Assembly (NCBI RefSeq): GCF_004682015.1
Contig: NZ_SMLM01000001.1
Location: forward strand, 1,116,001 to 1,180,000
Reading direction: 5' to 3'
DNA: 64,000 nucleotides
From: Ramlibacter henchirensis
GTDB taxonomy: Bacteria > Pseudomonadota > Gammaproteobacteria > Burkholderiales > Burkholderiaceae_C
Part shown: piece by piece, positions 8,423 through 17,630 of the stretch
Layout: every line of letters starts with the position of its first letter
How positions within the stretch are numbered: the stretch's first letter is position 1
Program-made: the position numbers and the translations under genes
The notes under the pieces: generated by a model
Told to the model about the DNA's origin: nothing
The model's input: only the letters and a program-made list of their open reading frames with translations
Database searches by the model: none

Positions 8423-9028
8423 ATGCCCGCCGCCCAGAAAGCCTTGCGCGCCCCGCGCGCGGACAACCGCATGCCCGAGCTGCTCGATGCGGCGGCGCGC
8501 CTGTTCGCGCAGCGCGGCTATGCGGCGACGTCCATGCGCGACATTGCGGTCGCGGCCCACATGCTGTCGGGCTCCCTCTACTACCACTTCCCGTCCAAGG
8601 ACGAGTTGCTTCTCGCGGTCTACCGTGCGGGCGTCGAAGAGCTGGAGAAGGCCGGCCAAGAAGCGGTCGAGCGCGAGTCCGATCCCTGGCTGCGGCTGGA
8701 GGCGCTGTGCCGGGCCCACCTGGAAACCGTGCTGCGCGACAGCGACTACGCGCAGGTCCTCATCCGCGTGCTGCCGGACGACATTCCGCGCATCGCCGAC
8801 CGCCTGCGCGCCTTGCGCGAGAACTACGAACGCGCGTTCCGGGACGTGATGGCGCGCCTGCCGCTGCCGCCCGGCACCGACCGCCGCGCGCTGCGGCTGA
8901 TGCTCATCGGGGCGCTCAACTGGGCCCCGTTCTGGTTCGACCCCCAGGGACGCGACTCCCCGCGCGTCCTGGCGAGGAAATTCGTGGGACTGGTGAAGGA
9001 GACGCAGGATGGCCGCACGTCCGCCTAG
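8423..9028 (+). CDS. TetR/AcrR family transcriptional regulator
   Basis: 201 residues. The N-terminal helix-turn-helix is clear (LLDAAARLFAQRGYAATSMR followed by DIAVAAHMLSGSLYYHF). The C-terminal ligand domain is TetR_C-like. It leads an operon for a B12-dependent acyl-CoA mutase, overlapping the cobalamin-subunit gene by 20 bases, so its inducer is plausibly an acyl-CoA handled by that enzyme (inference). A palindrome directly in front of the start (8403-8416) suggests autoregulation. ATG at 8423 starts the conserved domain; the longer upstream frame is antisense to the VWA gene. Confidence 0.9.
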   Translation: MPAAQKALRAPRADNRMPELLDAAARLFAQRGYAATSMRDIAVAAHMLSGSLYYHFPSKDELLLAVYRAGVEELEKAGQEAVERESDPWLRLEALCRAHLETVLRDSDYAQVLIRVLPDDIPRIADRLRALRENYERAFRDVMARLPLPPGTDRRALRLMLIGALNWAPFWFDPQGRDSPRVLARKFVGLVKETQDGRTSA

Positions 9029-9431
9029 GGTGATCGTGACGAAGATCGGGTTCGACGGGCACGACCGCGGCAGCCGCGTGATCGCCGCCTGCCTGCGCGA
9101 TGCGGGCATGGAGGTGATCTACACGCCGCCGTGGCAGGAGATCCCCACCGTGGTGAAGCTCGCGATGGAAGAGGACGCCGACGTGATCGGCATCTCCTCG
9201 CTGGCCACCGACCACCTGATCGTGCCCAGGCTGATGTCCGCGCTGCGCGATGCCGGCATGGGGGACGTCCAGGTCATCGTGGGCGGCATCGTGCCCCATC
9301 GCGACGAGGCCGTGCTGCTCGAAAGCGGCGTCGCCCGCGTGTTCCATCCCGGCACGTCGCTCGACGACGTGGTGGCCGAGGTCCGGGCGCTCACCGCGAA
9401 GCGCCGCCAGATGCAAGGAGCTTCCGCATGA
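9009..9431 (+). CDS. Cobalamin-binding small subunit of an acyl-CoA mutase
   Basis: 140 residues, a stand-alone B12-binding domain of the methylmalonyl-CoA mutase C-terminal type. The base-off/His-on signature is present as [12 protein letters not shown] (DxHxxG), followed by the conserved GISSLATDH and VGGIVPHRD. Separate small subunits of about 135 residues are typical of isobutyryl-CoA and 2-hydroxyisobutyryl-CoA mutases rather than of fused methylmalonyl-CoA mutases. It pairs with the large subunit that starts at its stop codon (ATGA overlap). Confidence 0.92.
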   Translation: MAARPPRVIVTKIGFDGHDRGSRVIAACLRDAGMEVIYTPPWQEIPTVVKLAMEEDADVIGISSLATDHLIVPRLMSALRDAGMGDVQVIVGGIVPHRDEAVLLESGVARVFHPGTSLDDVVAEVRALTAKRRQMQGASA

Positions 9432-11110
9432 ACGCCATCCTGAAGCCCACGCCCGGCGAGCTGCCGGAAGAGGGCCACGAGCGCTGGTCGGCCGAATTCG
9501 CCGCGGCCGTTCCCGGTGATGCGACGACCTTCAACCGTTCCGGCATTCCGATCAAGCCGCTCTACACGCCGCGCGACTGGAACGGCCAGGCCTGCGAGCA
9601 GCACCTGGGCTATCCCGGGCAGTACCCGTACACGCGCGGCATCTACCCGTCGATGTACCGCGGCCGCAGCTGGTCGCAGCGCCAGCTGGTCGGCCTGGGC
9701 GTGCCCGAGGACTACAACCTGCGCGTCAAGGAAGTCCTGCGGCTGGGCGCATCGGCCCTGTCGCTGCTGCCCTGCAACTCCGTCTTCCGCGGCTATGACG
9801 CCGACGAAGTGCCGCCCGAGCTGCTGGGCACCTGCGGCACCGTGATCAACCACGTGGGCGACATGGAGGCGGCGCTCGACGGCGTGCCCATCGGCGACAT
9901 CTCCACCGCGATGAACGATCCCACGCCGTTCACCCTGCTGGCCTTCGAGCTCGCCGTGGCCAGGCGCCGCGGCGTGCCGTGGAGCCGCATCACCGGCACC
10001 TCCAACCAGAGCGACTGCATCTCGCACTTCGTGGCCAACCACATGTTTTTCCGGCTCGCGCTGCAGGGCGCGCGGCGGGTGATCGTGGACCACATCGCGT
10101 TCTGCAACGAGCAGGTGCGCGGCTGGAATCCGCTCTCCGTCGTCGGCCAGCACATGCAGCAGGCGGGCGCCACGCCGGCGGAGGCCATGGCCTTCACGCT
10201 CTGCTCGGCGATCCAGTACGCGGAGGACTGCATCGCCCGCCGCATGGACCCGGACGAGTTCCTGCCCCGCTTCACCTTCTTCTTCGACATCTCCATCAGC
10301 TTCTTCGAGGAAGTGGCGAAGTTCCGCGCCGGCCGCCGCATCTGGGCGCGCCTGTGCAAGGAGCGTTTCGGCGCGAAAGACCCGCGCTCCTGGCGCTTCA
10401 AGTTCCACGGGCAGACGTCGGGCGTGGACCTCACGCGCCAGCAGCCGCTGAACAACATCGCGCGCGTCACGGCGCAGGCGATGGCGGGCATCTTCGGCGG
10501 GCTGCAGTCGCTGCACACGGACAGCTACGACGAGGTGTTCTCCACGCCGACGGCCGACGCCGCCCGCATCGCTGTCGCCACGCAGAACGTGCTGCGCGAA
10601 GAGGCGCATCTCACCGATGTGATCGATCCGCTCGGCGGCTCTTTCTTCGTCGAGGCGCTCACCGACGAGATGGAGAAGAAGATCGAATCCCTCATCCGCA
10701 TGATCGACGAAGCCGGCGGCATGTACCAGGCGGTGGAGAAGGGCATCGTGCAGCAGATGATCGGCGACTCGGCGCTCGCCTTCCAGAAGAAGATCGACAG
10801 CGGCGAGCAGACGCTCGTGGGCGTCAACGCCTACCAGGTCGAGGAAGACCCGGCCGACTATCCGGCGCTGGAGTACCCCGACCCGCAGCGCATGAAGGCC
10901 TACCTGGAGCGCCTTGCGCAGTTCAAGCGCAGCCGCTCCAACGCCGACGTGCAGAAGGCCCTCGGTGAGCTGGCGCGGTCGGCCAACGACCCCCAGCTGA
11001 ACGTGTTCGCCCATGTGGTGTCGGCCGCCGAAGCGGGTGCGACCCACGGCGAGATCTGCCGCACGCTGCGCGAGGAACTGGGTTTCGGGCACGTGCTGGC
11101 GATGGTGTGA
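9428..11110 (+). CDS. Catalytic large subunit of a divergent B12-dependent acyl-CoA mutase
   Basis: 560 residues, the length of the substrate-binding subunits of two-subunit mutases (IcmA/HcmA type), with a TIM-barrel start [15 protein letters not shown]. The catalytic His is kept (GQHMQQAG, His242) and so is the block [10 protein letters not shown]. The pocket differs from known subfamilies. By hand alignment the position of methylmalonyl-CoA mutase Tyr89 is Leu87, that of Arg207 is Asn204, and that of the Asp117 of 2-hydroxyisobutyryl-CoA mutase is Leu114. A carboxylated substrate therefore looks unlikely; a neutral, probably bulky or branched acyl-CoA is my inference. It overlaps its B12 subunit and its GTPase chaperone by four bases each. 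Confidence 0.9.
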   Translation: MNAILKPTPGELPEEGHERWSAEFAAAVPGDATTFNRSGIPIKPLYTPRDWNGQACEQHLGYPGQYPYTRGIYPSMYRGRSWSQRQLVGLGVPEDYNLRVKEVLRLGASALSLLPCNSVFRGYDADEVPPELLGTCGTVINHVGDMEAALDGVPIGDISTAMNDPTPFTLLAFELAVARRRGVPWSRITGTSNQSDCISHFVANHMFFRLALQGARRVIVDHIAFCNEQVRGWNPLSVVGQHMQQAGATPAEAMAFTLCSAIQYAEDCIARRMDPDEFLPRFTFFFDISISFFEEVAKFRAGRRIWARLCKERFGAKDPRSWRFKFHGQTSGVDLTRQQPLNNIARVTAQAMAGIFGGLQSLHTDSYDEVFSTPTADAARIAVATQNVLREEAHLTDVIDPLGGSFFVEALTDEMEKKIESLIRMIDEAGGMYQAVEKGIVQQMIGDSALAFQKKIDSGEQTLVGVNAYQVEEDPADYPALEYPDPQRMKAYLERLAQFKRSRSNADVQKALGELARSANDPQLNVFAHVVSAAEAGATHGEICRTLREELGFGHVLAMV

Positions 11111-12330
11111 CCGCCTTGGACGAGAGCCTCACCCGGAGAATCCTGCGCGGCGACCGCCGCACGGTGGCGCAGGCGATCAGCTGCCTGGAAGCCGGCGACG
11201 AGCGCGCGATCGACGTGCGCCGCGCCATCGCCGCCCACCAGGGCAGGGCGCATGTGATCGGCGTCACCGGCCCGCCCGGCGGCGGCAAGTCGACGCTGGT
11301 CTCCGCCTTGATCAAGGGCCTGCGCGAGCGCGGCCGCACCGTGGCCGTGGTGGCCGTCGATCCGTCGAGCCCCTACACCGGCGGCGCGGTGCTGGGCGAC
11401 CGCATCCGCATGGGCGAGCACCAGGCCGACGAAGGCGTGTTCATCCGTTCGCTGGCTTCGCGCGGGCACCTGGGCGGCTTGGCGACCGCCGCCGCCGACG
11501 TGATCGACCTGTTCGACGCGGCGGGCTTCGACGTCGTGCTGGTGGAGACGGTGGGCGCGGGCCAGTCCGAGGTGGAGATCACCCGTTATGCCGACACGCG
11601 CGTGGTCGTCTGCCCGCCCGGCCTGGGCGACGAAGTGCAGGCGATCAAGGCCGGTGTGCTGGAAATCGCCGACGTCTTCGTTGTCACCAAGGCGGACCTC
11701 CCCGATGCGCGAAGGACCGAGTCCGAACTGCAATCCATGCTGGGCCTGCGCCGCAACGCGAGCTGGACGCCCGTGGTCCGGAAAGTGTGCGCGACTTCCG
11801 GCGAAGGCATGGACGCGCTCCTGAACTGGCTGGACGATCGCCCACAGCGCGGGCTGCGCCATGCGTCCGTCGGCGAGAACAAGGCACGGACGGTGGTGAC
11901 CGGGTGCCTGGCGGCCGACAACTTCGGCCAGTCGCTAGGCATCGAGCTCGTGTCGGCGTCCGCCGGCAACGTGACGCTGCGCATGCAGGTGCGGCGCGAG
12001 CACATGAACTTCAACAATCGCTGCCACGGCGGCGCCATCTTCGCGTTCGGCGACATGGCGCTGGGATTGGCCTGCAACTCCCATGGCCAGATGGCCACGC
12101 TGGTGGACAGCGGGATGAGCATCTCGACCGCCGTCGAGGAAGGCGAGTGGCTGATCGCGCAGGCGACCGAGGTCTCGCGCTCACGCAAGATCGGCAGCTA
12201 CCAGGTGAAGATCACGCGGGCGCGGGACGACGCGCACGTGGCGCTGCTGCACGGCACGGTGTACGTGCTGGACCGGCCGGTCGAAGTGGCCGGGAGCGCG
12301 CCGCAGACCGGCGCGACGCAGGCTCAGTAG
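11107..12330 (+). CDS. MeaB/ArgK-type GTPase chaperone fused to a hotdog thioesterase
   Basis: 407 residues. Residues 1-255 are the G-protein chaperone that loads and protects B12-dependent mutases: Walker A GPPGGGKS (55-62), [10 protein letters not shown] (84-93), ETVGAGQSE (147-155) and TKAD (194-197). Residues 271-390 are a PaaI-type hotdog thioesterase domain with [14 protein letters not shown] (His307, Asp316). MeaB proteins are normally near 330 residues and end in a dimerisation arm; here that arm appears replaced by the thioesterase, which could itself mediate oligomerisation. The GTG start overlaps the mutase stop (GTGA). Hydrolysis of mutase substrates or products, releasing CoA, is inference. 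Confidence 0.9.
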   Translation: MTALDESLTRRILRGDRRTVAQAISCLEAGDERAIDVRRAIAAHQGRAHVIGVTGPPGGGKSTLVSALIKGLRERGRTVAVVAVDPSSPYTGGAVLGDRIRMGEHQADEGVFIRSLASRGHLGGLATAAADVIDLFDAAGFDVVLVETVGAGQSEVEITRYADTRVVVCPPGLGDEVQAIKAGVLEIADVFVVTKADLPDARRTESELQSMLGLRRNASWTPVVRKVCATSGEGMDALLNWLDDRPQRGLRHASVGENKARTVVTGCLAADNFGQSLGIELVSASAGNVTLRMQVRREHMNFNNRCHGGAIFAFGDMALGLACNSHGQMATLVDSGMSISTAVEEGEWLIAQATEVSRSRKIGSYQVKITRARDDAHVALLHGTVYVLDRPVEVAGSAPQTGATQAQ

Positions 12331-12494
12331 CCGCCGCCTCCGCCCCCGCCGGCGCCGCCGCCAGGATCGGCGCTCGTGCTGCCCGCCGACGTGCCGCTGT
12401 TCGGGGACCTCCCGGTCGTCTGGCAACCGGCCAGCGCGGCCGCGAGCACGATCAGGAACACGGTGAGCGGACGGACGACGGATCGTGACAGCAT
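12324..12494 (-). CDS. Small glycine-rich lipoprotein
   Basis: 56 residues: signal peptide with lipobox LAGC (Cys24), then a Ser/Gly-rich tail ending in a glycine run. The start ATG at 12494 has a good AAAGGAG ribosome site. No function is known for this kind of protein. Its stop overlaps the end of the convergent GTPase gene by seven bases. Confidence 0.6.
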   Translation of the reverse strand: MLSRSVVRPLTVFLIVLAAALAGCQTTGRSPNSGTSAGSTSADPGGGAGGGGGGGY

Positions 12495-12616
12495 GGAAGG
12501 CTCCTTTCGGGTCGCAGGGCGACACCGCAGGAGGTTCATGCTATGCCGGGCGACTGCGAATGCAAGCCGGCTGCAACCGCGAGCCGACTACCTCGCGCGA
12601 GCGCCCGTTGAGCTGT

Positions 12617-12850
12617 CTACTTGTCTTCGCTGTCGGGAAGCGCCAGGTCGGCTGCAGCACCGACGGCCTTGCCCGTCAGCCTGACGGTGCCGATCGCCGC
12701 GTCAGCCGCCAGGCCGCCGGCCGAGATGGCCAGGGAAGCCGCCGTGTCCACTGCCGTCACGACGGCGCAGCCGCCCAGCGATGCACCGCAGGCAACGAGA
12801 AGGAGGGCGCTGGCGGCGCGGCGGCTGGGGGCGAGGTGGATCAACGGCAT
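12617..12850 (-). CDS. Small alanine-rich lipoprotein
   Basis: 77 residues. The N-terminal signal ends in a lipobox (LGGC, Cys28), followed by AVVTAVDTAASLA and an Ala/Gly-rich amphipathic stretch that ends in a short acidic tail. Small outer-membrane-type lipoproteins with a similar AVDTA start occur widely in Proteobacteria; their role is unknown. It lies alone between two short intergenic stretches. Confidence 0.65.
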   Translation of the reverse strand: MPLIHLAPSRRAASALLLVACGASLGGCAVVTAVDTAASLAISAGGLAADAAIGTVRLTGKAVGAAADLALPDSEDK

Positions 12851-12925
12851 CGATGGCGGCGAATTCTATGGATGGGCTGTAACACCGCTGTAGCTGTGCG
12901 GTAAGCAACTGTGCGGTCGCGTCCC

Positions 12926-13387
12926 CTAGGCTCGCGGACGCCGCGCGACCATCGCCCAGATCCACCCGACGATGAACAGCTGCAGGGGGCCGCGGATCAG
13001 CAGGTACGCGGGGCCCCACGCATGTCCTCCCATCGGCACGTGCTCGAGCGCCGCATGGATGTTCGCGGGGAAGAAGGCCACGAGCGCGGCAAGGGCGGCC
13101 CAAGCGGCAGTTCGCCGCCAGCGCGTGGTGAAGAGTCCGAGGGCGATGACGATCTCCAGCACACCCGTGGCGTACACGAGCGCTTCGCGTGCCGGGACCC
13201 AGGGCGGCAGCATCTGCGCCATGGGCGCGGTCTGCGTGAAATGGCCGCTGGCCGTGAACAGGAACAGCAGGCCTGCGCCCCAGGCCCCCGCCGCGGCGGG
13301 AACAACCTGGCTGCGCCAGCGCGCGAGGGCGCGGGAGGCCAGGTGGGGCAGGGTGAGGATCAGGAGCATGAGGACCGGCGTGACCAT
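12926..13387 (-). CDS. DoxX-like membrane protein
   Basis: 153 residues with about four membrane helices. The pattern FTASGHFTQTAPM followed by a helix with EIVIALGLF fits the DoxX/DoxX-like family of small quinone-associated or uncharacterised inner-membrane proteins. It has no partner gene in an operon, so no pathway can be given. Confidence 0.7.
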   Translation of the reverse strand: MVTPVLMLLILTLPHLASRALARWRSQVVPAAAGAWGAGLLFLFTASGHFTQTAPMAQMLPPWVPAREALVYATGVLEIVIALGLFTTRWRRTAAWAALAALVAFFPANIHAALEHVPMGGHAWGPAYLLIRGPLQLFIVGWIWAMVARRPRA

Positions 13388-13600
13388 GATCGGGCTCGGG
13401 TGAGTAGTGGATGCGCCACTGTGCGTCGCCGGAACATGGGCGGCCAGCGGCCTGCGACGGGATGCAGGATCGATGGAGCTGAATGCGGCTGCGGCGGAGT
13501 GAATCGCATGCGGTGCAGGAGCATGTTGCGCAACGGATGAGGCATCCGGGGCGCGCTCACGGGCAGAATCGACTGCCTCGACCAGAAGTCCGGAGGCACC

Positions 13601-14764
13601 GTGTCCCCATCTTCACGCGAGCCGATCGACGCCCAGGTGCTGGTGATCGGCGCCGGCCCGGCCGGCCTGGCCGTTGCGGGGTCGCTCGCGCATCGCGGCG
13701 TGCGGGCCGAAATCGTCGAGCGGGGCGAGGCGCTGGGCACCTCCTGGCGCAACCACTACGAGCGCCTTCACCTGCATACGGTCAAGCAGTACTCGGCGTT
13801 GCCCCACTTTCCTTTCCCGAAGCACTACCCGCGCTACGTTTCGCGCTCCCAGTTCGTCGAGTACCTGGAGGCGTATGCGCGGGCCTTCGGCCTCCGGCCT
13901 CGGTTCGGCGAAGAGGTCGAGGCCATCACCCGCGACGGCGCTCGCTGGCTCACCCGTTGCGCAAGCGGCTTGTCATTCCTCACCGGCTGCGTGGTGCTCG
14001 CGACCGGGGCCAACCGCTTCCCGAACCGCCCGACCCTGCCCGGTGAAGAGGACTACGGCGGCCGGCTGCTGCACAGCGCGAGCTACCGCGACGCGCAACC
14101 TTTCGCGGGCCAGCGGGTGCTCGTCGTCGGCATGGGCAACACGGGAGCGGAGATCGCGCTGGACCTGGTCCAGCATGGCGCGCGCGCCGCCCTGTCGGTG
14201 CGGTCACCGGTGAACATCGTGCCGCGCGACGTCCTGGGCCGGCCCACGCAGCTGACGGCCATCGCACTCTCTTACCTGCCGGACAGCGTCGCGGATCGAA
14301 TCTCAACGACGGTCCGCCGTCTCGCCGTGCCGGACCTGCGGCCTTACGGGATCGAGGTGCCTGCGATGTCGCCGCTTCGGCAGTTGCGGGAGCACGGACG
14401 CACGCCGGTGATCGACGTCGGGACCGTGGCGTCGATACGCAAGGGCGAGATCGACGTGCGTCCCGGCATTGCGGCCATGACGCGCGACGGCGTGCGCTTC
14501 GCCGACGGCCGCGAGGAAGCCTTCGACGCCGTGATCCTGGCGACCGGCTACCGCGCGGACGTGGCCAGGCTCTTCCCGCAGGCGCAGGTGCCCGTGCGCG
14601 ACAAGGGCCTGCCCGCCGAAATCGCAGGAACAGGGCCGTTCGCGGGCGTGTACTTCGTGGGATACGACCTGCGGCAGACGGGCGGCTTGCTGCGAAGCAT
14701 CGGCAAGCAAGCGCTGCAGGTGGCCGAGTCGGTGGTCGAGCGAGTGGCCACGGCGCCGGCCTAG
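13601..14764 (+). CDS. Flavin-containing monooxygenase / NAD(P)-binding oxidoreductase
   Basis: 387 residues with two Rossmann folds: GAGPAGLAVAGSL (FAD) at the N-terminus and GMGNTGAEIALDL (NADPH) near residue 180. The conserved ATG motif of flavin monooxygenases is seen as VILATGYRADV toward the C-terminus. This is the layout of YUCCA-like and bacterial FMO-type N-oxygenases; the substrate is unknown. Translation starts at GTG 13601 after CCGGAGG. The stop codon is interlocked with that of the convergent peptidase gene through a shared CTAG. Confidence 0.85.
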   Translation: MSPSSREPIDAQVLVIGAGPAGLAVAGSLAHRGVRAEIVERGEALGTSWRNHYERLHLHTVKQYSALPHFPFPKHYPRYVSRSQFVEYLEAYARAFGLRPRFGEEVEAITRDGARWLTRCASGLSFLTGCVVLATGANRFPNRPTLPGEEDYGGRLLHSASYRDAQPFAGQRVLVVGMGNTGAEIALDLVQHGARAALSVRSPVNIVPRDVLGRPTQLTAIALSYLPDSVADRISTTVRRLAVPDLRPYGIEVPAMSPLRQLREHGRTPVIDVGTVASIRKGEIDVRPGIAAMTRDGVRFADGREEAFDAVILATGYRADVARLFPQAQVPVRDKGLPAEIAGTGPFAGVYFVGYDLRQTGGLLRSIGKQALQVAESVVERVATAPA

Positions 14765-15741
14765 AGGCTGAACTCGAAGCGCTGCTCCAGCACCGTCTGC
14801 TCGCGCTGGCGCACCACGTACTCGCCGACATACCGCCCCTTGGTCCAGCCACCGGACGGACGTCGCACGCCGGCGAAGATCATGCTTTGCGCCTGGTCGT
14901 TGCGCAAAGGCTTTGCGGTGTTCGACGCGAGCACCGCGCCGTCCGGCCCTTTCAGCGTGACGGTCTGCACGTCGCCGGCCTTGAGGCCGATCCCCCTCGC
15001 GTACGCGAACAGGGTGGCGTCGTCTCGGGCAGGTGCGCCCAGGCCCTCGTCGATGGCCGTCATGCTGGGCCGCTGCGAACTGAAGCCGGCGTTGAGCACC
15101 GAGCGGTGCTTGTAGCCGAGCATCTGCGTCAGCTCGGGCCGCCAGAGGCTGCGGCCTCCCTGGCACTCGCCCTCCGGCGCGCCGTACGCGAAGGGATCGA
15201 CGACCCGCCGGCCCTGGCGCACGCTGAAGTGCAGGTGCGGGTACTCCGTGCGGCCGGACAGCCCGACGCGGCCGATGACATCGCCGGCTTTCACGGAGAC
15301 GCCGGGCTTCACCGCGATGCTGCCATTCGCCAGATGACAGTACTGGGTCTCGAAACCGCCTTCATGGGCGATGAGGACGCCGTTGCCGCAGTCGCGCCCC
15401 TCGAGCGCGGCCGTGCCGGTGGCGCGGACCGACACATCGGCGAGGCCGTCGCGCACGCGCAGCACCCGGCCGGCCGCAGCCGCCAGCACGGCCACGCCTT
15501 CGTTCTTTTTGGCCAGGTTCGGCAGGCGGAAGTCGACGCCGGTGTGGCCCTGGTAGCTCCTCGTGCCGCACTGGTAGTCCTTGACCCCCGGGCCGGGATC
15601 GCGGTCGACGTAGTTCTGGATCTCGCAATCGACGCCGACGCGGCACTGGATCGGCAGCACCAGCGTCGGCGGCTCTGACTGCGCCAGCGCGAGCGACGAC
15701 GCGAGCAGCGGCAGCGCGCAGAGGACGGCGAAAGCCCTCAA
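14761..15741 (-). CDS. M23 family metallopeptidase (secreted)
   Basis: About 326 residues. A signal peptide (residues 1-20, ending in ALA) precedes a LytM-type peptidase. The zinc-binding motifs HTGVD (His66, Asp70) and HLHF (His169, His171) are both present, so the enzyme should cleave peptidoglycan cross-links or related Gly-rich peptides in the periplasm. The best start is a TTG whose last bases overlap the TGA of the esterase gene upstream (TTGA). No ATG occurs at a sensible place. It forms a two-gene unit with that esterase. Confidence 0.85.
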   Translation of the reverse strand: MRAFAVLCALPLLASSLALAQSEPPTLVLPIQCRVGVDCEIQNYVDRDPGPGVKDYQCGTRSYQGHTGVDFRLPNLAKKNEGVAVLAAAAGRVLRVRDGLADVSVRATGTAALEGRDCGNGVLIAHEGGFETQYCHLANGSIAVKPGVSVKAGDVIGRVGLSGRTEYPHLHFSVRQGRRVVDPFAYGAPEGECQGGRSLWRPELTQMLGYKHRSVLNAGFSSQRPSMTAIDEGLGAPARDDATLFAYARGIGLKAGDVQTVTLKGPDGAVLASNTAKPLRNDQAQSMIFAGVRRPSGGWTKGRYVGEYVVRQREQTVLEQRFEFSL

Positions 15742-17054
15742 GGCCAGTTCGCAGCCGCCAGCGACTGGTTGACGGTGGCGGCCAGCAGGCGGTGGCCCGC
15801 GGGCGTGGGATGGAAGCCATCCGAGAACGCCCAGGTCGCCCACCAGCCCGCCCCTGCGCCAGGCAACGCGGCGTCGAGCACGGCCGACGTGCAGGTCTGC
15901 AGGTTCCACTCCGGCAGCCCCCTGGAACTCAGGCCCGTGACCGGGCAGGCCGCGCGGACGGCATCGCTCAGGCCGAATTCGGCCGCTCGCGCGATCTGCT
16001 CGTCCACGGCCGCGCGAACGTCCACGAGCAACACCCGTGGATCGGGTCCGAGCCGGCTTTGCAGCCGCGCATTGAACGCGGCGACGGCCTGCTGCACGGC
16101 GGCCCGGATCTTCGCGGCTTCCTCCGGGCCCTCTTCCTGCACCAGCTTCTCGAAGGCCGCGGTGAACTTCGGGGTGAGCGTGACGTCGGGGATGTTCAGC
16201 ACGGCGACGCGTGTGGCGCCGCGTTCCAGGGCGTGCGACGCGATCGCCTCGGCGAGTTCATCGGCGGCGTCTTCCATGTACAGGAAGGCGCTGCGGGCCA
16301 GGCTGTCGTCACCGCGCACGGTCGACAGCAGGTCGCGCACGCTCACCTCGCGCCCCAGGAACGCCAGGAAAGCGAGCAGGCCGGTGCGACTGGTCACCGC
16401 GCCCAGGTAGGCCGCCGCCAGGTCGGACGCATCGTTGCCGCCGCCGTCCACCAGCACCAGGTCGCCGGGGGCGAAACTGCCGATGGCCGCCGCGGCTTCG
16501 CGCAGCTGGCCGACGATGCTCTTCGGGCCGTCGCCGAGCACGATGCGAGCGCCGCCGACGGCGAAATTCGTGCAGGTCGGATCGCCCCGCGGCACGATGC
16601 CGCCCGCGCCGTTGTCCATGTAGTAGCTGCAGGCGGCGGCCAGTCCATACGCGGCCGCGACCAGCTCCGGCAACACGGGGAAACCGGCCGGGTTGCCGGC
16701 GTCCTGCACCGTGAACTTGAAGCCGAAGGTGCCCACGTCGGCGAGGCTGTCGCCCGCCACGATCACGCGCGACACGCCCTTCAGCAGCGAACTGGCCGCG
16801 GCGGGTGCGGCGGGCGCTGCAGCAGCTGCGGGCGCAACGGACACGGGGTCCGCCACGATGGGCGCGGCGGCGACGGGCGTTTCGGCGCCGGCAATCTCTC
16901 CGCCGCCTCCACCACCGCACGCGGCGAGCAGGAGCGCTCCCAGGCAGGCGGCCAGCAGGCGCGGCGGACATCGTGTCGCGATCGGATCACGTGCGCGCAA
17001 ATGCAGCCGCGCGGACATGCCGGCGGATGCGGGGTGCTGCTTCGTGCTTCGCAT
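15738..17054 (-). CDS. SGNH/GDSL-type esterase lipoprotein
   Basis: 438 residues. The long N-terminus ends in a lipobox (LLAAC) with a poly-Gly run, followed by an Ala/Pro-rich linker. The SGNH blocks are in order: AGDSLADVG (nucleophile Ser), DGGGNDASD (GxND), and DGFHPTPAGH near the C-terminus (Asp and His). It resembles the passenger esterases of autotransporters but has no beta-barrel, so anchoring by lipid is expected. ATG at 17054 has a strong GGAGAGGAGG upstream. It is followed directly by the M23 peptidase. Confidence 0.85.
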   Translation of the reverse strand: MRSTKQHPASAGMSARLHLRARDPIATRCPPRLLAACLGALLLAACGGGGGGEIAGAETPVAAAPIVADPVSVAPAAAAAPAAPAAASSLLKGVSRVIVAGDSLADVGTFGFKFTVQDAGNPAGFPVLPELVAAAYGLAAACSYYMDNGAGGIVPRGDPTCTNFAVGGARIVLGDGPKSIVGQLREAAAAIGSFAPGDLVLVDGGGNDASDLAAAYLGAVTSRTGLLAFLAFLGREVSVRDLLSTVRGDDSLARSAFLYMEDAADELAEAIASHALERGATRVAVLNIPDVTLTPKFTAAFEKLVQEEGPEEAAKIRAAVQQAVAAFNARLQSRLGPDPRVLLVDVRAAVDEQIARAAEFGLSDAVRAACPVTGLSSRGLPEWNLQTCTSAVLDAALPGAGAGWWATWAFSDGFHPTPAGHRLLAATVNQSLAAANWP

Positions 17055-17130
17055 GCTGGGCCTCCTCTCCTGATGCGCTGCAAGGCGCCGGTGGAGGATA
17101 GAAGCGCAAACCCTTCAGTGGAGCTGGGCA

Positions 17131-17144
17131 GTGAAATCTTTCAC
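17131..17144. promoter_or_regulatory. Short palindrome upstream of the esterase gene
   Basis: GTGAAA-TC-TTTCAC is a perfect inverted repeat about 77 bases upstream of the esterase start, in the gap between it and the divergent small gene at 17288. It could be an operator. No regulator gene adjoins it. Confidence 0.3.
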
Positions 17145-17287
17145 GCGCGATTGCCGGCCGCCAGCCCGGCAGTGGGCCGCAGTCCGCCGGAAGCATTTGG
17201 CAACTCTTTGTGCTGCGGAGCGTGCAAGCGTCGAGAACGCGCACACTCCAGATCCACCCTTTTCTCCAATGGCAGCACACGCTCACG

Positions 17288-17584
17288 ATGAATCGCAATC
17301 GACGTAAGGCTGACCACGCCAACGAGCAGTGGCAACGGCACAGCGACGACGAGGCGCGTGCCCGGGCGGCCCAGCAGGAGAGCGCCGGCGGCACCCATCA
17401 ACCCGTCGAAGGTCCGCCGCCCTACGGCAACGAGCAGGTGAACCTGATCGCCGCGGAGATCGAGCGGGAGGTCACCGACCGTTGCGCGCGACTCGTCGAA
17501 ACCTGGCCGGTCGGCGCCGGCGACGAAGCCGCCGCCGGACTGCTTCGCGACCTGGCGCAAGCCATCCGGCGGACCCGCCCCTGA
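17288..17584 (+). CDS. Small hydrophilic protein of unknown function
   Basis: 98 residues with a charged, Gln/Arg/Glu-rich N-terminal half and a C-terminal helical part (NLIAAEIEREVTDRCARLVE). No family is recognised. The ATG at 17288 is chosen over an upstream in-frame start at 17210 because the intervening residues look non-coding. It lies 46 bases before the transglutaminase gene and may share its transcript. It could be a spurious frame. Confidence 0.4.
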   Translation: MNRNRRKADHANEQWQRHSDDEARARAAQQESAGGTHQPVEGPPPYGNEQVNLIAAEIEREVTDRCARLVETWPVGAGDEAAAGLLRDLAQAIRRTRP

Positions 17585-17630
17585 TGGCGCGGTGGCGAGA
17601 GCTGCGCGGGCAAGTGCGAGCGAAAGTCCA

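Noticed and set aside
9428-11110. Simple annotation as methylmalonyl-CoA mutase
   Set aside because: The tyrosine and arginine that hold the methylmalonyl carboxylate are replaced by Leu87 and Asn204 in my alignment.
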